A DNA stretch of 42,464 nucleotides from Nostoc sp. MG11 (GTDB lineage Bacteria > Cyanobacteriota > Cyanobacteriia > Cyanobacteriales > Nostocaceae), in contig NZ_JACXXN010000042.1 in assembly GCF_014904695.1 (NCBI RefSeq), forward strand, positions 1-42,464, read 5' to 3'. Position 1 is the stretch's first letter; each line of letters begins with the position of its first letter. The notes under the pieces were generated by a model that saw nothing but the letters and a program-made list of their open reading frames with translations, had not been told where the DNA came from and made no database searches. This document shows, in pieces, positions 26,469 to 34,327 of this stretch. The position numbers and the translations under genes were made by a program.

Positions 26469-26690
26469 ATGTCTGCAACCGATGTCCTCAAATTTTGTCC
26501 TCACTGCTGGACTCCCGGAACAACTCTTGAAGAAATCTGGTTGTTGCCGCGATCGTAGTTCTGTTTCTTGTGCGGTACTGGCTTACGTAATAGTTGCGCT
26601 CAGTGTAATGAGCCGATTACCTCTTTAAAATTTCGTTTTTGTCCTTACTGTGGCTTTTCATATAAGGCATCTAAGGATTCTGAATCTTAA
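26469..26690 (+). pseudogene. Double zinc-ribbon protein with an internal TAG
   Basis: 74 codons from ATG at 26469: LKFCPHCWTPG, then a TAG at 26556-26558, then FCFLCGTGLRNSCAQCNEPITSLKFRFCPYCGFSYK. Four CxxC knuckles (CPHC, CFLC, CAQC, CPYC) form two zinc ribbons. The stop separates the first knuckle from the other three. Such small double zinc-ribbon proteins are common in cyanobacteria; their role is unknown. The 200 bp before it (26258-26468) show nothing I can name. Confidence 0.65.
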
Positions 26691-26722
26691 AGCTAGTCAT
26701 GAAAATATTAGGCTCACCAGTG

Positions 26723-26797
26723 CTACTTTGGTAGGCTTTGAACTGGCTCCATGTATAGCCGCGCCCATGCGATCGTGTTTTCTCTTAGTCCAACAAC
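26723..26797 (-). pseudogene. SnoaL-like C-terminal remnant
   Basis: The minus strand reads VVGLRENTIAWARLYMEPVQ before a stop, matching the last strand of the gene at 23272-23631 (IQADQIEWARLYMEPV). Only some 24 codons are recognisable. It is inverted relative to its relative. Confidence 0.6.
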
Positions 26798-26948
26798 GGC
26801 AGCAAAGTCAGTCGGGCAAGCTACATACACAATGTTCTGAGGTTGGCTGATGACTAAACGGTAGGAGGATGGAAAATCTCCCCAGGCACTCTCAATGATT
26901 TCAATTAATATCGACCTTCAGCACAAAATCAAACTCCGATCCGTCATA

Positions 26949-27692
26949 TCAGCCCGTGCCAGCGAGCACCATCACGGGGATTGTGGGCAGGTTGACGACA
27001 GCGTGGACGACAACGGCGGGCCAAACCGATCCGCTGCGGCGGTACACCTCGGCGGTGACGAGACCGACCACCAAGGCGGCGGGGAAGACGTTGTTGAAGC
27101 CGTGCATGAGGGCGAAGATCAGGGTGCTGCCCACGACCCCGATGAACGGACCGTAGCGTAGCAGTGCATTAGTGATGACACCTCGAAAGAGCAGTTCCTC
27201 GCCGACAGGCGTGACGAGTCCGAGCAACACTGTAGCCAGAACTAAGGACAGCACTCCGCCACTGCCACCCTCGGCGTACATACCCTGGACGTTGGCGCTG
27301 TCCCCGGTGATCTGAATGTAGGTCAGAATTGCCAGACTCTTGAGCACGAAAGCGACCAGTCCAGCCCCGACCCCGATGAGCATCCACCGCCCGGAAACTC
27401 GGTGCACACCAAAGGCGCTCAGGCAACGAATCCGCACCAGTGCGGCTGCTGCGAACCCGGCAATTCCGGCGATGCCGGAGAGTGCGGTAAAGACCAGTCC
27501 GTAGAATACGAGATCGAGTTCAAATCGCCCAAGTTGTGAGCCAATCCCGAACCCGACGATCGCCAGGACGACGAGACTGACAACGATCTCGATCCAGCCC
27601 GGACGGGAGACTTTGTTTGGTGCGGGTCGCTTCGAGGAAGCAGCGGGGGTCTTTCCCGACTCCCGCGAATAGTTAGAAGACACTTTAGACAT
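26949..27692 (-). CDS. CPBP family intramembrane metalloprotease
   Basis: A 247-residue membrane protein with about seven hydrophobic segments and a polar, proline- and serine-rich N-terminus. The three CPBP (Abi/CAAX-like) motifs are present: GEELLFRG (EExxxR), LIFALMHG (FxxxH) and VVHAVVN (HxxxN), which together form the metal site in the membrane. A TAGGAG ribosome site lies 9 bases upstream of 27692. The base composition is markedly GC-rich and the valine/alanine-rich sequence looks actinobacterial, pointing to transfer. Bacterial CPBP proteins take part in bacteriocin self-immunity, prenyl-protein processing and stress; the role here is unknown. Confidence 0.88.
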   Translation of the reverse strand: MSKVSSNYSRESGKTPAASSKRPAPNKVSRPGWIEIVVSLVVLAIVGFGIGSQLGRFELDLVFYGLVFTALSGIAGIAGFAAAALVRIRCLSAFGVHRVSGRWMLIGVGAGLVAFVLKSLAILTYIQITGDSANVQGMYAEGGSGGVLSLVLATVLLGLVTPVGEELLFRGVITNALLRYGPFIGVVGSTLIFALMHGFNNVFPAALVVGLVTAEVYRRSGSVWPAVVVHAVVNLPTIPVMVLAGTG

Positions 27693-27799
27693 GGTAATGA
27701 ACTCCTAGATTTTCTGTGTCTTAGCTAACTTGAGTGTAGTGAGTTCTAATGCTTGACTTCTTCCAGATTCTTACGATGTCTTATCAGATTCTTATGGAG

Positions 27800-28216
27800 T
27801 TAGCGAACTTGCCTTGGAGTCATTCCGGTGATTCGCTTAAACTGTTGGGTTAAATGACTTTGGCTGGAGAAGCCGACTCGTAAGGCAATGTCTGGGATCG
27901 CTAAATCCGTTTTCGACAGCATCAATTTCGCCTGTTCCACGCGCTGTTGAATCACGTACTGATGGGGCGAAACCCCCATTGCTTGCTTAAACAAACTCGC
28001 AAAGTAAGTCGGGCTGATGTTAACAACACTTGCCAGTTCAGCCAAGGATAAATCTCGATTCAGATGAGCGTGGATGTAATCGATCGCCTGATGCAACTGG
28101 GTACGAGTTAAGCTGCTGTTTTGTGATCCAATCGGTTGCGTTAGGGTCGAATAGTGTCGTAGTAAATGAATCACCAGGATTTGAGTGAGTGATTCGACAT
28201 ATAATTGCCTCATCAT
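27800..28216 (-). pseudogene. AraC family regulator, DNA-binding half only
   Basis: The frame reads MMRQLYVESLTQILVIHLLRHYS and then the complete AraC double helix-turn-helix: LSLAELASVVNISPTYFASLFKQAMG and IPDIALRVGFSSQSHLTQQFKRITGMTPRQ. The N-terminal sensor domain is absent, because the sequence upstream belongs to a SnoaL-like gene whose stop codon overlaps the first ATG. The lone DNA-binding half could still be made from ATGATG at the junction, but no ribosome site is visible. Confidence 0.8.
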
Positions 28217-28341
28217 CCCGCCTGATCGTAGTACACGTCGCCGACATATTTCTCGATGGCTTCTGCGGGCTGACACTGATTGAACATCAGGTCATAAAAT
28301 GCCGTGACCGTCTGTTTGTTCTGCTCAAGTTTATCCGTCAT
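28213..28341 (-). pseudogene. SnoaL-like polyketide-cyclase N-terminal fragment
   Basis: Reads MTDKLEQNKQTVTAFYDLMFNQ, then PAEAIEKYVGDVYYDQAG and a stop. This is the N-terminus of the SnoaL-like family whose members continue YVGDVYIQHNP. It breaks exactly where the AraC fragment begins, so a deletion fused the front of this gene to the back of an AraC gene. Confidence 0.8.
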
Positions 28342-28384
28342 TCGTTCTACACCTCACATTACCCAAAACGCCCAACGGCTTAAA

Positions 28385-28600
28385 TCAGCGGCGGCAAAGA
28401 AACTCAAACGCAGCGCTAGCGAAAAATAGCCTCTCCGCCAGCTCTTTAATCAATCGAACAGTTTCTTCACCTTCATCAATTCGACGGACAACCACCACCA
28501 CCTTTGCTTGTTGTTGGGCATAAGCGATCGCAGTTGCACGACCAATTCCTGAAGTTCCGCCAGTGACAGGCGCAACTCTTCCTGAGAGCTTTTGTGACAT
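28385..28600 (-). pseudogene. SDR N-terminal fragment, decayed
   Basis: Starts [20 protein letters not shown] with an AGGA ribosome site and continues AKVVVVVRRIDEGEETVRLIKE. The original frame then reads nonsense, while a shifted frame gives AGGEAIF, the expected next SDR strand. The gene is thus frameshifted and truncated after about 60 codons. It lies directly behind an intact SDR on the same strand. Confidence 0.75.
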
Positions 28601-28649
28601 AGTGCTTTCCTGGTCGAGTTTAGAGATTACAAATTTGATTACGTCTCGT

Positions 28650-29393
28650 TCAAGCGGCAAAGCCGCCATCAATTTTGAGGCTCGCGCCCGTAACAAAAGC
28701 GGCTTCAGGACTGGCGAGATAAGACACCATGCCAGCCACCTCGTCGCCCTGTCCGTAGCGACCGAGGGCAGTCATCTTGGTCATCTCCTTGGCAAAGTCG
28801 CTGTCTGCGGGATTCATATCGGTGTCGATCGGACCCGGCTGGATGTTGTTGACGGTGATGCCGCGACGTCCAAGATCGAGGGCAAGACCGCGTGTAAAAC
28901 TGGCGATCGCCCCCTTCGTCAAACCGTAAATAGAGCCGCCAGCAAAAGGCGTAATATCACTATTGACGCTGCCAATCATGATGATCCGTCCCCCCTCGCC
29001 CATGTGACGAACGGCTTCCTGAGTTGCTACAAAAACGCCTTTGATATTCACCGCCACCAATCGGTCAAACTCCTCGATCGAGAACTGGTCGATCGGTGCT
29101 ATAGCCGCAACTCCTGCGTTGTTGACGAGAATGTCGAGACGACCTAAAACGTTTGCGGTTTCGGCAACAGCGTGTTTTACCGCTTCTACATCGGCACTGT
29201 CAGCCCGAATTGCCAAAGCTTTTCCCCCTGCTGCTTCGATATCTCGAACCACCTCATCAGCTTTTTGGGGCGAACTGGTGTAGGTGAGAGCAACGGCTGC
29301 CCCATCGTGAGCGAGACGTTTAGCGATCGCCGCTCCTAAACCGCGAGAACCACCCGTTACCAGTGCAACTTTGCCTGCAAGTGTTGCCATCAT
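28650..29393 (-). CDS. SDR family oxidoreductase (3-oxoacyl-ACP-reductase-like)
   Basis: A complete 247-residue SDR: TGGSRGLGAAIAKRLA cofactor loop, YTSSPQKADEVV (an NADPH-preferring element), NNAG near residue 91, catalytic serine in MIGSVN, YGLTKGA near residue 155 and a C-terminal VTGASLKIDGG. Two adjacent ATGs mark the start. It is divergent from a TetR regulator across a 105-bp region with two matching palindromes, so its expression is probably TetR-controlled. The arrangement (SDR plus TetR) is common for electrophile-inducible reductases. Confidence 0.9.
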   Translation of the reverse strand: MMATLAGKVALVTGGSRGLGAAIAKRLAHDGAAVALTYTSSPQKADEVVRDIEAAGGKALAIRADSADVEAVKHAVAETANVLGRLDILVNNAGVAAIAPIDQFSIEEFDRLVAVNIKGVFVATQEAVRHMGEGGRIIMIGSVNSDITPFAGGSIYGLTKGAIASFTRGLALDLGRRGITVNNIQPGPIDTDMNPADSDFAKEMTKMTALGRYGQGDEVAGMVSYLASPEAAFVTGASLKIDGGFAA

Positions 29394-29435
29394 GACTTAC
29401 TCTGTTGAGTGTATTACTGCCAAATCAGTATTTTT

Positions 29436-29447
29436 TACCGATTGGTA
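29436..29447. promoter_or_regulatory. Candidate TetR operator 1
   Basis: TACCGATTGGTA, an inverted repeat with TACC/GGTA arms. It matches the second site at 29488 in the pattern TACYGAWYGGTA. It lies in the intergenic region between the divergent SDR and TetR genes. Function is inferred. Confidence 0.6.
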
Positions 29448-29487
29448 CATAATAATATCGTCCTTCTCAGAATGTCAAGAAGTTTTA

Positions 29488-29499
29488 TACTGAACGGTA
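29488..29499. promoter_or_regulatory. Candidate TetR operator 2
   Basis: TACTGAACGGTA, matching site 1 in nine of twelve positions, both preceded by a T-rich run. It touches the ATG of the TetR gene at 29499, so binding here would repress the regulator itself. Confidence 0.55.
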
Positions 29500-30113
29500 T
29501 GGAAACGAGAAAGTCTCATAGTGTGCAGGGTCGTCCGCGCGCTTTTAATATGGATGTAGCTTTAGAGCAGGCTTTGCTTCTGTTCTGGCGCAAGGGCTAT
29601 TTGGGTACATCGCTCACCGATCTGACTGAGGCGATGGGCATTAACCGTCCGAGCCTTTACGCCGCCTTTGGCAACAAGGAGACTTTATTCCGCAAGGCAC
29701 TCGATCGCTATCGCGATCGGCACACTACGTACGTGCGAGATGCCCTTGAGGAACCTACTGCCCGGAGAGTGATCGAGCGGATGATGCACGGCGTTGTGTA
29801 TTTAGTGACCAATCCAGACAATCCTTCTAGCTGTTTGGTTGCACAGAGTCTGCTCGCCTGTGCAGATCCAGATGACCCGCTCCATCAGGAATTGGTAGAA
29901 CGCCGAGCGGCAGACGAGCTTGCTATCCGCGATCGCTTCGAGCGGGCGGTATCTGAGGGGGACTTGCCGCCTGATGCTGACCCTACTGCCCTTGCCCGCT
30001 TTGTGCTCACGGTCAACTTTGGCCTGTCCGGGCAAGCAGCAAGTGGAGCCAGTCGCACGGAACTCCTACAAGTTGTTCAGACGGCATTGAAAGCCTGCCC
30101 AATATTAGATTAG
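29499..30113 (+). CDS. TetR/AcrR family transcriptional regulator
   Basis: A 204-residue regulator beginning METRKSHSVQGRPRAFN. The N-terminal helix-turn-helix is ALLLFWRKGYLGTSLTDLTEAMGINRPSLYAAFGNKETLF (given by its parts, residues ~25-60), a typical TetR_N domain. The C-terminal half (GCLV-like SSCLVAQSLLACADPDDP) resembles the TetR_C group that senses small electrophilic or hydrophobic compounds. The start at 29499 was preferred because an upstream run adds unrelated residues. It probably represses the divergent SDR through the TACYGAWYGGTA sites. Confidence 0.9.
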   Translation: METRKSHSVQGRPRAFNMDVALEQALLLFWRKGYLGTSLTDLTEAMGINRPSLYAAFGNKETLFRKALDRYRDRHTTYVRDALEEPTARRVIERMMHGVVYLVTNPDNPSSCLVAQSLLACADPDDPLHQELVERRAADELAIRDRFERAVSEGDLPPDADPTALARFVLTVNFGLSGQAASGASRTELLQVVQTALKACPILD

Positions 30114-30578
30114 GTAATAGGTTTAATTATTTCTTTAAATTCAGGCAACCACAAATTTTTTGGGTTTGAAGTTGAATTATTAACCTTGATTTGTTTAATC
30201 TCTCGCTCTGAGATCGACCGCTCTTCAAAGGGAATCGCTCAAAGAGATATTAATGCCGACATTCTGCACTTTCAACTGGCACAAGGGGATTAATTCCTGC
30301 GCTAACACAGTGGGTAATACTGCCGACAGGTAGAACCGAGAAATTGGAGAATCCAACGGCGATCGTCCGTAAGATTAACGGTTCTGTCGCAAGAATTTCT
30401 AATGACGAATGATCTACATCATTCACATTGTTTTATACAGCAATTCCAAAGATCGATTCAATGAACTTCACTTGAGATACATTGTCCCCTCGATCGACTC
30501 CGTTCACTTGCCTTTTCTAATCATATTCATTGCTTCAATCCCGCTCAAGGTTCTCCTCGCACTATTAAACGACTTGAA
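30114..30578. other. Intergenic region with a possible coding remnant
   Basis: On the minus strand 30110-30238 is open for 42 codons ending LPEFKEIIKPIT, without a start and preceded by a stop. I cannot identify it. The remainder shows no convincing gene, promoter or RNA. It ends at the IS4-type terminal repeat at 30579. Confidence 0.35.
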
Positions 30579-30592
30579 CGAATGGCACTAAG
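30579..30592. repeat. Left terminal repeat of the IS4-type element
   Basis: CGAATGGCACTAAG is the exact reverse complement of the IS ends at 85-98 and 37363-37376 (CTTAGTGCCATTCG). It faces inward like a left end, but only a few dozen bases of the element can follow before unrelated sequence, so it marks a fossil left terminus. Confidence 0.7.
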
Positions 30593-30924
30593 TTAAGCGT
30601 AAAGCCATGATATAGCTGGCTTTTGGGTGTGGGGTGTAGGATGTGGGGAATTAAGAAGATGTTGAACTCCTTGACGCAACTAAAATTTAATTGTCTTAAA
30701 CACTACACCCACAAGAGCCACCCCCAACACCCTGCCAAAAGTGGGGTTTCAGCTTTTCGAGCGTGCCATTCCATTTCAGATCAAATGGCAGAATTTTTCA
30801 CGAATCGTTGCACTCCCCCTTACAAGCTTAAATATTTATATATTTATAGATGCACTAAGTATAAATACAGTATCCTAACCTAAACACAAAGCAAATCACT
30901 GGTTTTTATTAGAAGGAATCGTAT
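30593..30924. other. Leader region with low-complexity repeats
   Basis: A G/T-rich stretch (GGGTGTGGGGTGTAGG, about 30629-30644) and, 60 bases on, a C/A-rich counterpart (ACACCCACAAGAG and CCCCCAACACCC) could pair. An AT-rich tract at 30830-30880 with TATAAATA near 30861 may carry the promoter of the peptide gene at 30925. No protein gene is seen. Confidence 0.4.
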
Positions 30925-31152
30925 ATGAGCAGAATCCAAATTGATGACTTGCAGCAATTAAACTCTGACTTTATTGAACTTAGCAATGAAGAATTAGAAG
31001 CAATTTCAGGAGGTTTTCGAGTGCTAGCAAGTGCTTATTACCAACTTGCTAAAGGGGTGCTATGGGCGGTTAGGAATGGTGGTCAAGTTTATGGTGATAG
31101 CGTAGACGACCCTGCTTTGGAGGCTGTAAGGGGTGGTAATATGGGCGCATAA
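30925..31152 (+). CDS. Double-glycine-leader peptide (bacteriocin/RiPP precursor-like)
   Basis: A 75-residue peptide. The leader MSRIQIDDLQQ leads to IELSNEELEAISGG, the classical GG cleavage signature (L-S-x-E-E-L-x-x-I-x-GG) processed by peptidase-containing ABC exporters. The core after residue 30 is FRVLASAYYQLAKGVLWAVR followed by a Gly/Asp-rich tail; a second GG occurs near the end (RGGNMGA). AGAAGGA precedes the ATG and a strong hairpin follows at 31178-31224. It shares its leader pattern with the peptide at 32164-32409. An exporter remnant (HlyD C-terminus, 37377) is 6 kb away. The core has no cysteine, so a lanthipeptide is unlikely; class II bacteriocin-like is more probable. Confidence 0.78.
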   Translation: MSRIQIDDLQQLNSDFIELSNEELEAISGGFRVLASAYYQLAKGVLWAVRNGGQVYGDSVDDPALEAVRGGNMGA

Positions 31153-31177
31153 ATTCTAAACGCCATAGCCCTTAGCC

Positions 31178-31224
31178 AAGACAGATAAAACTTTTGCTCT
31201 TATATATGTGGTTTTATCTGTCTT
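31178..31224 (+). terminator. Long hairpin after the GG peptide gene
   Basis: AAGACAGATAAAAC (31178-31191) and GTTTTATCTGTCTT (31211-31224) form a perfect 14-bp stem with a 19-base loop, 25 bases after the stop codon. It is a likely transcription end or RNA-stabilising structure, although the T-run after it is weak. Confidence 0.65.
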
Positions 31225-31454
31225 ACCCTCAAAGCTTGCCACAAAAAATTAACTCCCAGTGTTTAAACACCAGGAGCTTTATAGAGTTTCTGTATAGTAC
31301 GAAATAATTGTCAATACCTTAGCCAATTTACAAGGGTTCAATACCTGTAGAAATGGGATGAACCAACTTGAAAGCTAATCTATTTATTTCTATAAATACT
31401 TTTTTTAAATCAAACTCAACTGCCCACCCCTCGCCCTCACAAGACACTCCTCCT

Positions 31455-31607
31455 TCAGCCTGACACCGCCCTCATCAACCGCACCCGATAGAACTCCTGC
31501 CGCAGCCCCGAAAGTACCCCCAGCAATACCAACTCCGACCATTCGCCTAAATCCTCACCATGCAGAGATACTCGGTAGTACCCGCACGAAGCGCGATCGC
31601 ATTGCAC
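31455..31607 (-). CDS. Small conserved-looking cyanobacterial protein
   Basis: A 50-residue reading frame from a GTG at 31607. It contains CGYYRVSLHGEDLGEWSELV, then LGVLSGLRQEFYRVRLMRAVSG. The arrangement recalls short hypothetical proteins seen in many filamentous cyanobacteria. No ATG or clear ribosome site is present, so it could be a remnant of a longer gene. The function is unknown. Confidence 0.45.
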   Translation of the reverse strand: MQCDRASCGYYRVSLHGEDLGEWSELVLLGVLSGLRQEFYRVRLMRAVSG

Positions 31608-31651
31608 AGGATAGCCGGACTCGTGCGATTAGACAATGTAGGCTAGAGCCT

Positions 31652-32170
31652 ATGAAAATAAACCGTTTCGGCAGAGCAGAAATCCTCAGCCCCGACCAAA
31701 TTAATCTCCTATTTACTGAGGGGTTTGTCAACCCACGCGATCGGGCTTTGTTTGACGCGTGCCTTTATGCTGCCTGCCGAATCAACGAAGCCTGCACATT
31801 GGCGGTAAAAGATGTGTTTGGCAGCAATGGTGTCAAGGGGGTGTTAGTATTACGCTGCGTCAACACCAAAGGCAAGCGAGACACCAGGGAAATCCAAGTT
31901 CATCCCAAACTCAGGCAGTATCTAGAAGAGTACAACCCTAACCGCCGCAAGGAGTTCTTGTTTCGCGGTCGGCATGGGTTGGGGCATATTCATAAGGTCA
32001 GTGCTGACAAAATCCTCAGAGATACCTGTGTGCGGCTGGACATTGAGGGCGTTAGTACCCATAGTTTCAGGAGGACTGCGTTAACCAGGATGAGCGATGC
32101 CGGGATACCGTTGCGCCACATTCAGGAAATATCGGGGCATCGCACTTTGGCAGCTTTAGAGCGCTATCTG
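31652..32170 (+). pseudogene. Tyrosine-recombinase integrase, truncated at its C-terminus
   Basis: About 173 integrase-like residues: the arginine in CRINEACTL, KGKRDTREIQVHP with the beta-strand lysine region, then HSFRRTALTRMSDAG (HxxR) and ISGHRTLAALERYL with the last histidine and the nucleophile tyrosine. After ERYL the open frame runs on to 32392, but that part (alanine/threonine-rich) is the reverse of the peptide gene at 32164-32409 and not integrase. All catalytic residues remain, but the final helix is replaced. It could be a bona fide short XerC/D-like integrase of a mobile element with a foreign tail, or inactive. Confidence 0.75.
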
Positions 32171-32409
32171 GGCCGCAAAAGTATACCAATGCCAATTACT
32201 AATGCTGCTGCGGCAACTGCTGGTGCTGTCACACTAGCAACTCCTGCTGCTGCTATACCTAGACCGATAATAGCTAAACCGCCAGCATCCGGATCTAGTC
32301 CTCCTACAACCAAATTCTGTTCAAAATCGTTAAGTTCAATCAAGTCAACAGAAGAGTCTGTAGAATTTTTATCTGATTCTTTGATGTCATAAATTTTAAT
32401 TTTGGACAT
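32164..32409 (-). CDS. Second double-glycine-leader peptide, hydrophobic core
   Basis: An 81-residue peptide. The leader MSKIKIYDIK leads to LIELNDFEQNLVVGG. The start (MS[RK]I[QK]I.D) and the IEL...GG end match the peptide at 30925. The core LDPDAGGLAIIGLGIAAAG continues into an alanine/valine-rich hydrophobic helix ending ILLRPR, which fits a membrane-active bacteriocin. No Shine-Dalgarno is visible. Its stop codon lies on the antisense of the integrase ERYL codons, so it was probably brought in by the event that truncated the integrase. It runs antisense to the unnatural integrase tail. Confidence 0.7.
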   Translation of the reverse strand: MSKIKIYDIKESDKNSTDSSVDLIELNDFEQNLVVGGLDPDAGGLAIIGLGIAAAGVASVTAPAVAAAALVIGIGILLRPR

Positions 32410-32552
32410 AACGCAATTTTAATCTTATGTTCGTTTCTATAAAAACATGACTATAAATATCATGGCAATATTTATACTATTCTCAATCAAAATTTATTCG
32501 TACCAAAATTGTTTTAGTTTTGTTCCATCTGTTTTCACCCAAATGATTGTTA

Positions 32553-32588
32553 CATATCCACAAGGTCAGTGCTGACAAAACCCTCAGA
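32553..32588 (+). pseudogene. Fragment of a second integrase copy
   Basis: CATATCCACAAGGTCAGTGC and the next 15 bases repeat, with few changes, the integrase gene at 31987-32022 (HIHKVSADK.LR). It lies 140 bp beyond the peptide gene, so the peptide is bracketed by integrase sequence on both sides. Confidence 0.7.
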
Positions 32589-32607
32589 GCTGAAGGGGTG
32601 ACAAAGG

Positions 32608-33805
32608 GGCTGAAGCCGAATAAATATAAGAGTGTGACCGTTTTAGGATAAAAAAAGATAGGTCAGGTATTCTCAACAAGACCTATCAAATGATAATTTT
32701 ACCTAAATTCTACCAAAACTACTTTGAAAATCTACTTACACATGCACAGTACAAGATGCTCGAAATCTTAATCATGCTGTTGCAGTTTCATAAAACAGTG
32801 ACGATTGAGAAGCTCTCATCTGTATTTCCCCAACCGATAAAATTTGAAAGTCGGCGACGCAGTATTCAGAGGTTTTTATTGTTGCCGCAGTTATCAATTC
32901 AATTCCTCTGGTTTCCAGTACTAAAACGATGGGTCAAAAACAACCGAAAATCAGTGAATAAACAACTGATATTTGCCATTAATAGAACACAGTGGCGCGA
33001 TGAAAATGTGTTTGTAATCAGCTGAATTGAACACAAAAGAGCCATACCAGTTTACTGGATATTATTACCAAAAAGAGGATGCAGTAATTTGAGCGAGCAG
33101 AAAAGATTAATCCGCCCATTGCTACGGTTGTTCAAAGGATATCGAATTCTTGTACTGGCAGACAGAGAATTTCATAGTATAAAACTGGCTCATTGGTTAC
33201 ACAGTGAGGGAATTGACTTTGTGCTGCGTCAAAAACAAGGCACCTATATTCGCCAAGAAAATGAATCATATCAAAGCTTACAATCTTTGGGATTAAATCC
33301 TGGTATCTCGTTCTTTTTAAACAGGATTCAATCTACCAAGCAGAAAGGTTTTGGAAAATTCAATTTAGCCGGATATTACAAGCGCAAATATCGTGGCAAG
33401 CTAGAGCCTGCGGGCTGGTTTTTACTCACTAACCTTGACAGCCTCAAAGATGCAATTAAAGCATTTAAGTCGCGAAGTGGTATTGAGGCGATGTTCGGTG
33501 ATTGCAAGACTGGGGGCTATAATCTCGAATCTACTTATGCTGATGGCCAACGCTTGATAGCATTGATTTTATTAATTGCTATTGCCTATACTTGTGCTAT
33601 TTTAGCTGGTCGTAATTCTCGCTCTTTGGGACTACAAAACTATGTTGGTCGTCTGAAAGAATTAAAGCGATTACACCGCCGACATAGCGCATTTTGGGTC
33701 GGTTTGTATGGTCGCTTTTGGCGAAGTTTCCGCAGTGGGGATTGGTGACGGTAGAATTGAAAAATAAAAAAGCTTAAAATTTGTCTTTTTTATTCAAATT
33801 CAGCC
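32608..33805 (+). mobile_element. IS4-family insertion sequence, inactive
   Basis: A transposase pseudogene (32690-33748) lies between imperfect inverted ends: GGCTGAAGCCGAATA at 32608 and the complement of TATTCAAATTCAGCC ending at 33805. A small hairpin (GATAGGTC ... GACCTATC) lies between the left end and the start codon. The ends are my estimate from partial complementarity. Confidence 0.6.
32690..33748 (+). pseudogene. IS4-family DDE transposase with TGA stop and lost catalytic Asp
   Basis: A 352-codon frame broken only by TGA at 33023-33025. The N-terminal HTH part leads to FAINRTQWRDENVFVIS-stop-IEHKRAIPVYW. Relatives have AIDRTQW, so the first catalytic aspartate is asparagine here, and a tryptophan-type codon has become TGA. 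The second aspartate (LADREFHS) and the glutamate (GIEAMFGDCKTGGYNLE) remain. Two lesions make it inactive. Confidence 0.85.
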
Positions 33806-33907
33806 AAATTGTGGAATTCCCTTCCATCAAAACGCAAAACCCCCACTAGTGCTTCAGAGGACGACAGCACTGTAGTGATCGTTTGGGCGGGGATGGATGG
33901 GGTACAG

Positions 33908-34138
33908 CTAGTTTAAATTTCCAGCTGACTCAACAACTTGTTTCAACTCTTCAAAGGTGATACTACCGTCTTTATCTCCATGCATAGCTAGCAATTCCTG
34001 GGGACTACTGACACCTGTTTCGGCTGAGATGATTGCGCTTAAGCCAGGGCTGAAAAAAAGCTCATTTATAGAAACTTTGCCATCAAGATCGGTATTTAAG
34101 ATATTAAAAAGAGATCGAAGCTCCTGCTCGGTTGCCAT
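33908..34138 (-). CDS. Small EF-hand calcium-binding protein
   Basis: A 76-residue protein with two EF-hand loops: NTDLDGKVSINEL (residues ~15-27) and HGDKDGSITFEEL (~53-65), both with the D-x-D-G-x-[IV] spacing and terminal glutamate, each followed by a short helix. A calmodulin-like pair without extensions suggests calcium buffering or regulation. No signal peptide. It lies between the IS4 copy and a hypothetical gene, on the strand of the second GG peptide. The partner is unknown. Confidence 0.83.
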   Translation of the reverse strand: MATEQELRSLFNILNTDLDGKVSINELFFSPGLSAIISAETGVSSPQELLAMHGDKDGSITFEELKQVVESAGNLN

Positions 34139-34327
34139 AATTTTTTATCTGAATTAATTTTTTCAATTTAATCTCTCAAAATTTTGACAAAGACACAAGA
34201 ACAGTTAAGAAAAACTTAATCACTTATTCCTAATCGCTTTCGGAGTTCGGCTTCTATTTGCTCACCTGTGATTGCTGGCACTCAACGCTATTGACGCGGT
34301 TGTTGGCAGAAAATTCCTGGTAAATGA

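Noticed and set aside
26243-26491. 82-codon minus-strand frame
   Set aside because: Contains repeat-like GCGATCGC stretches and no motif; probably chance.
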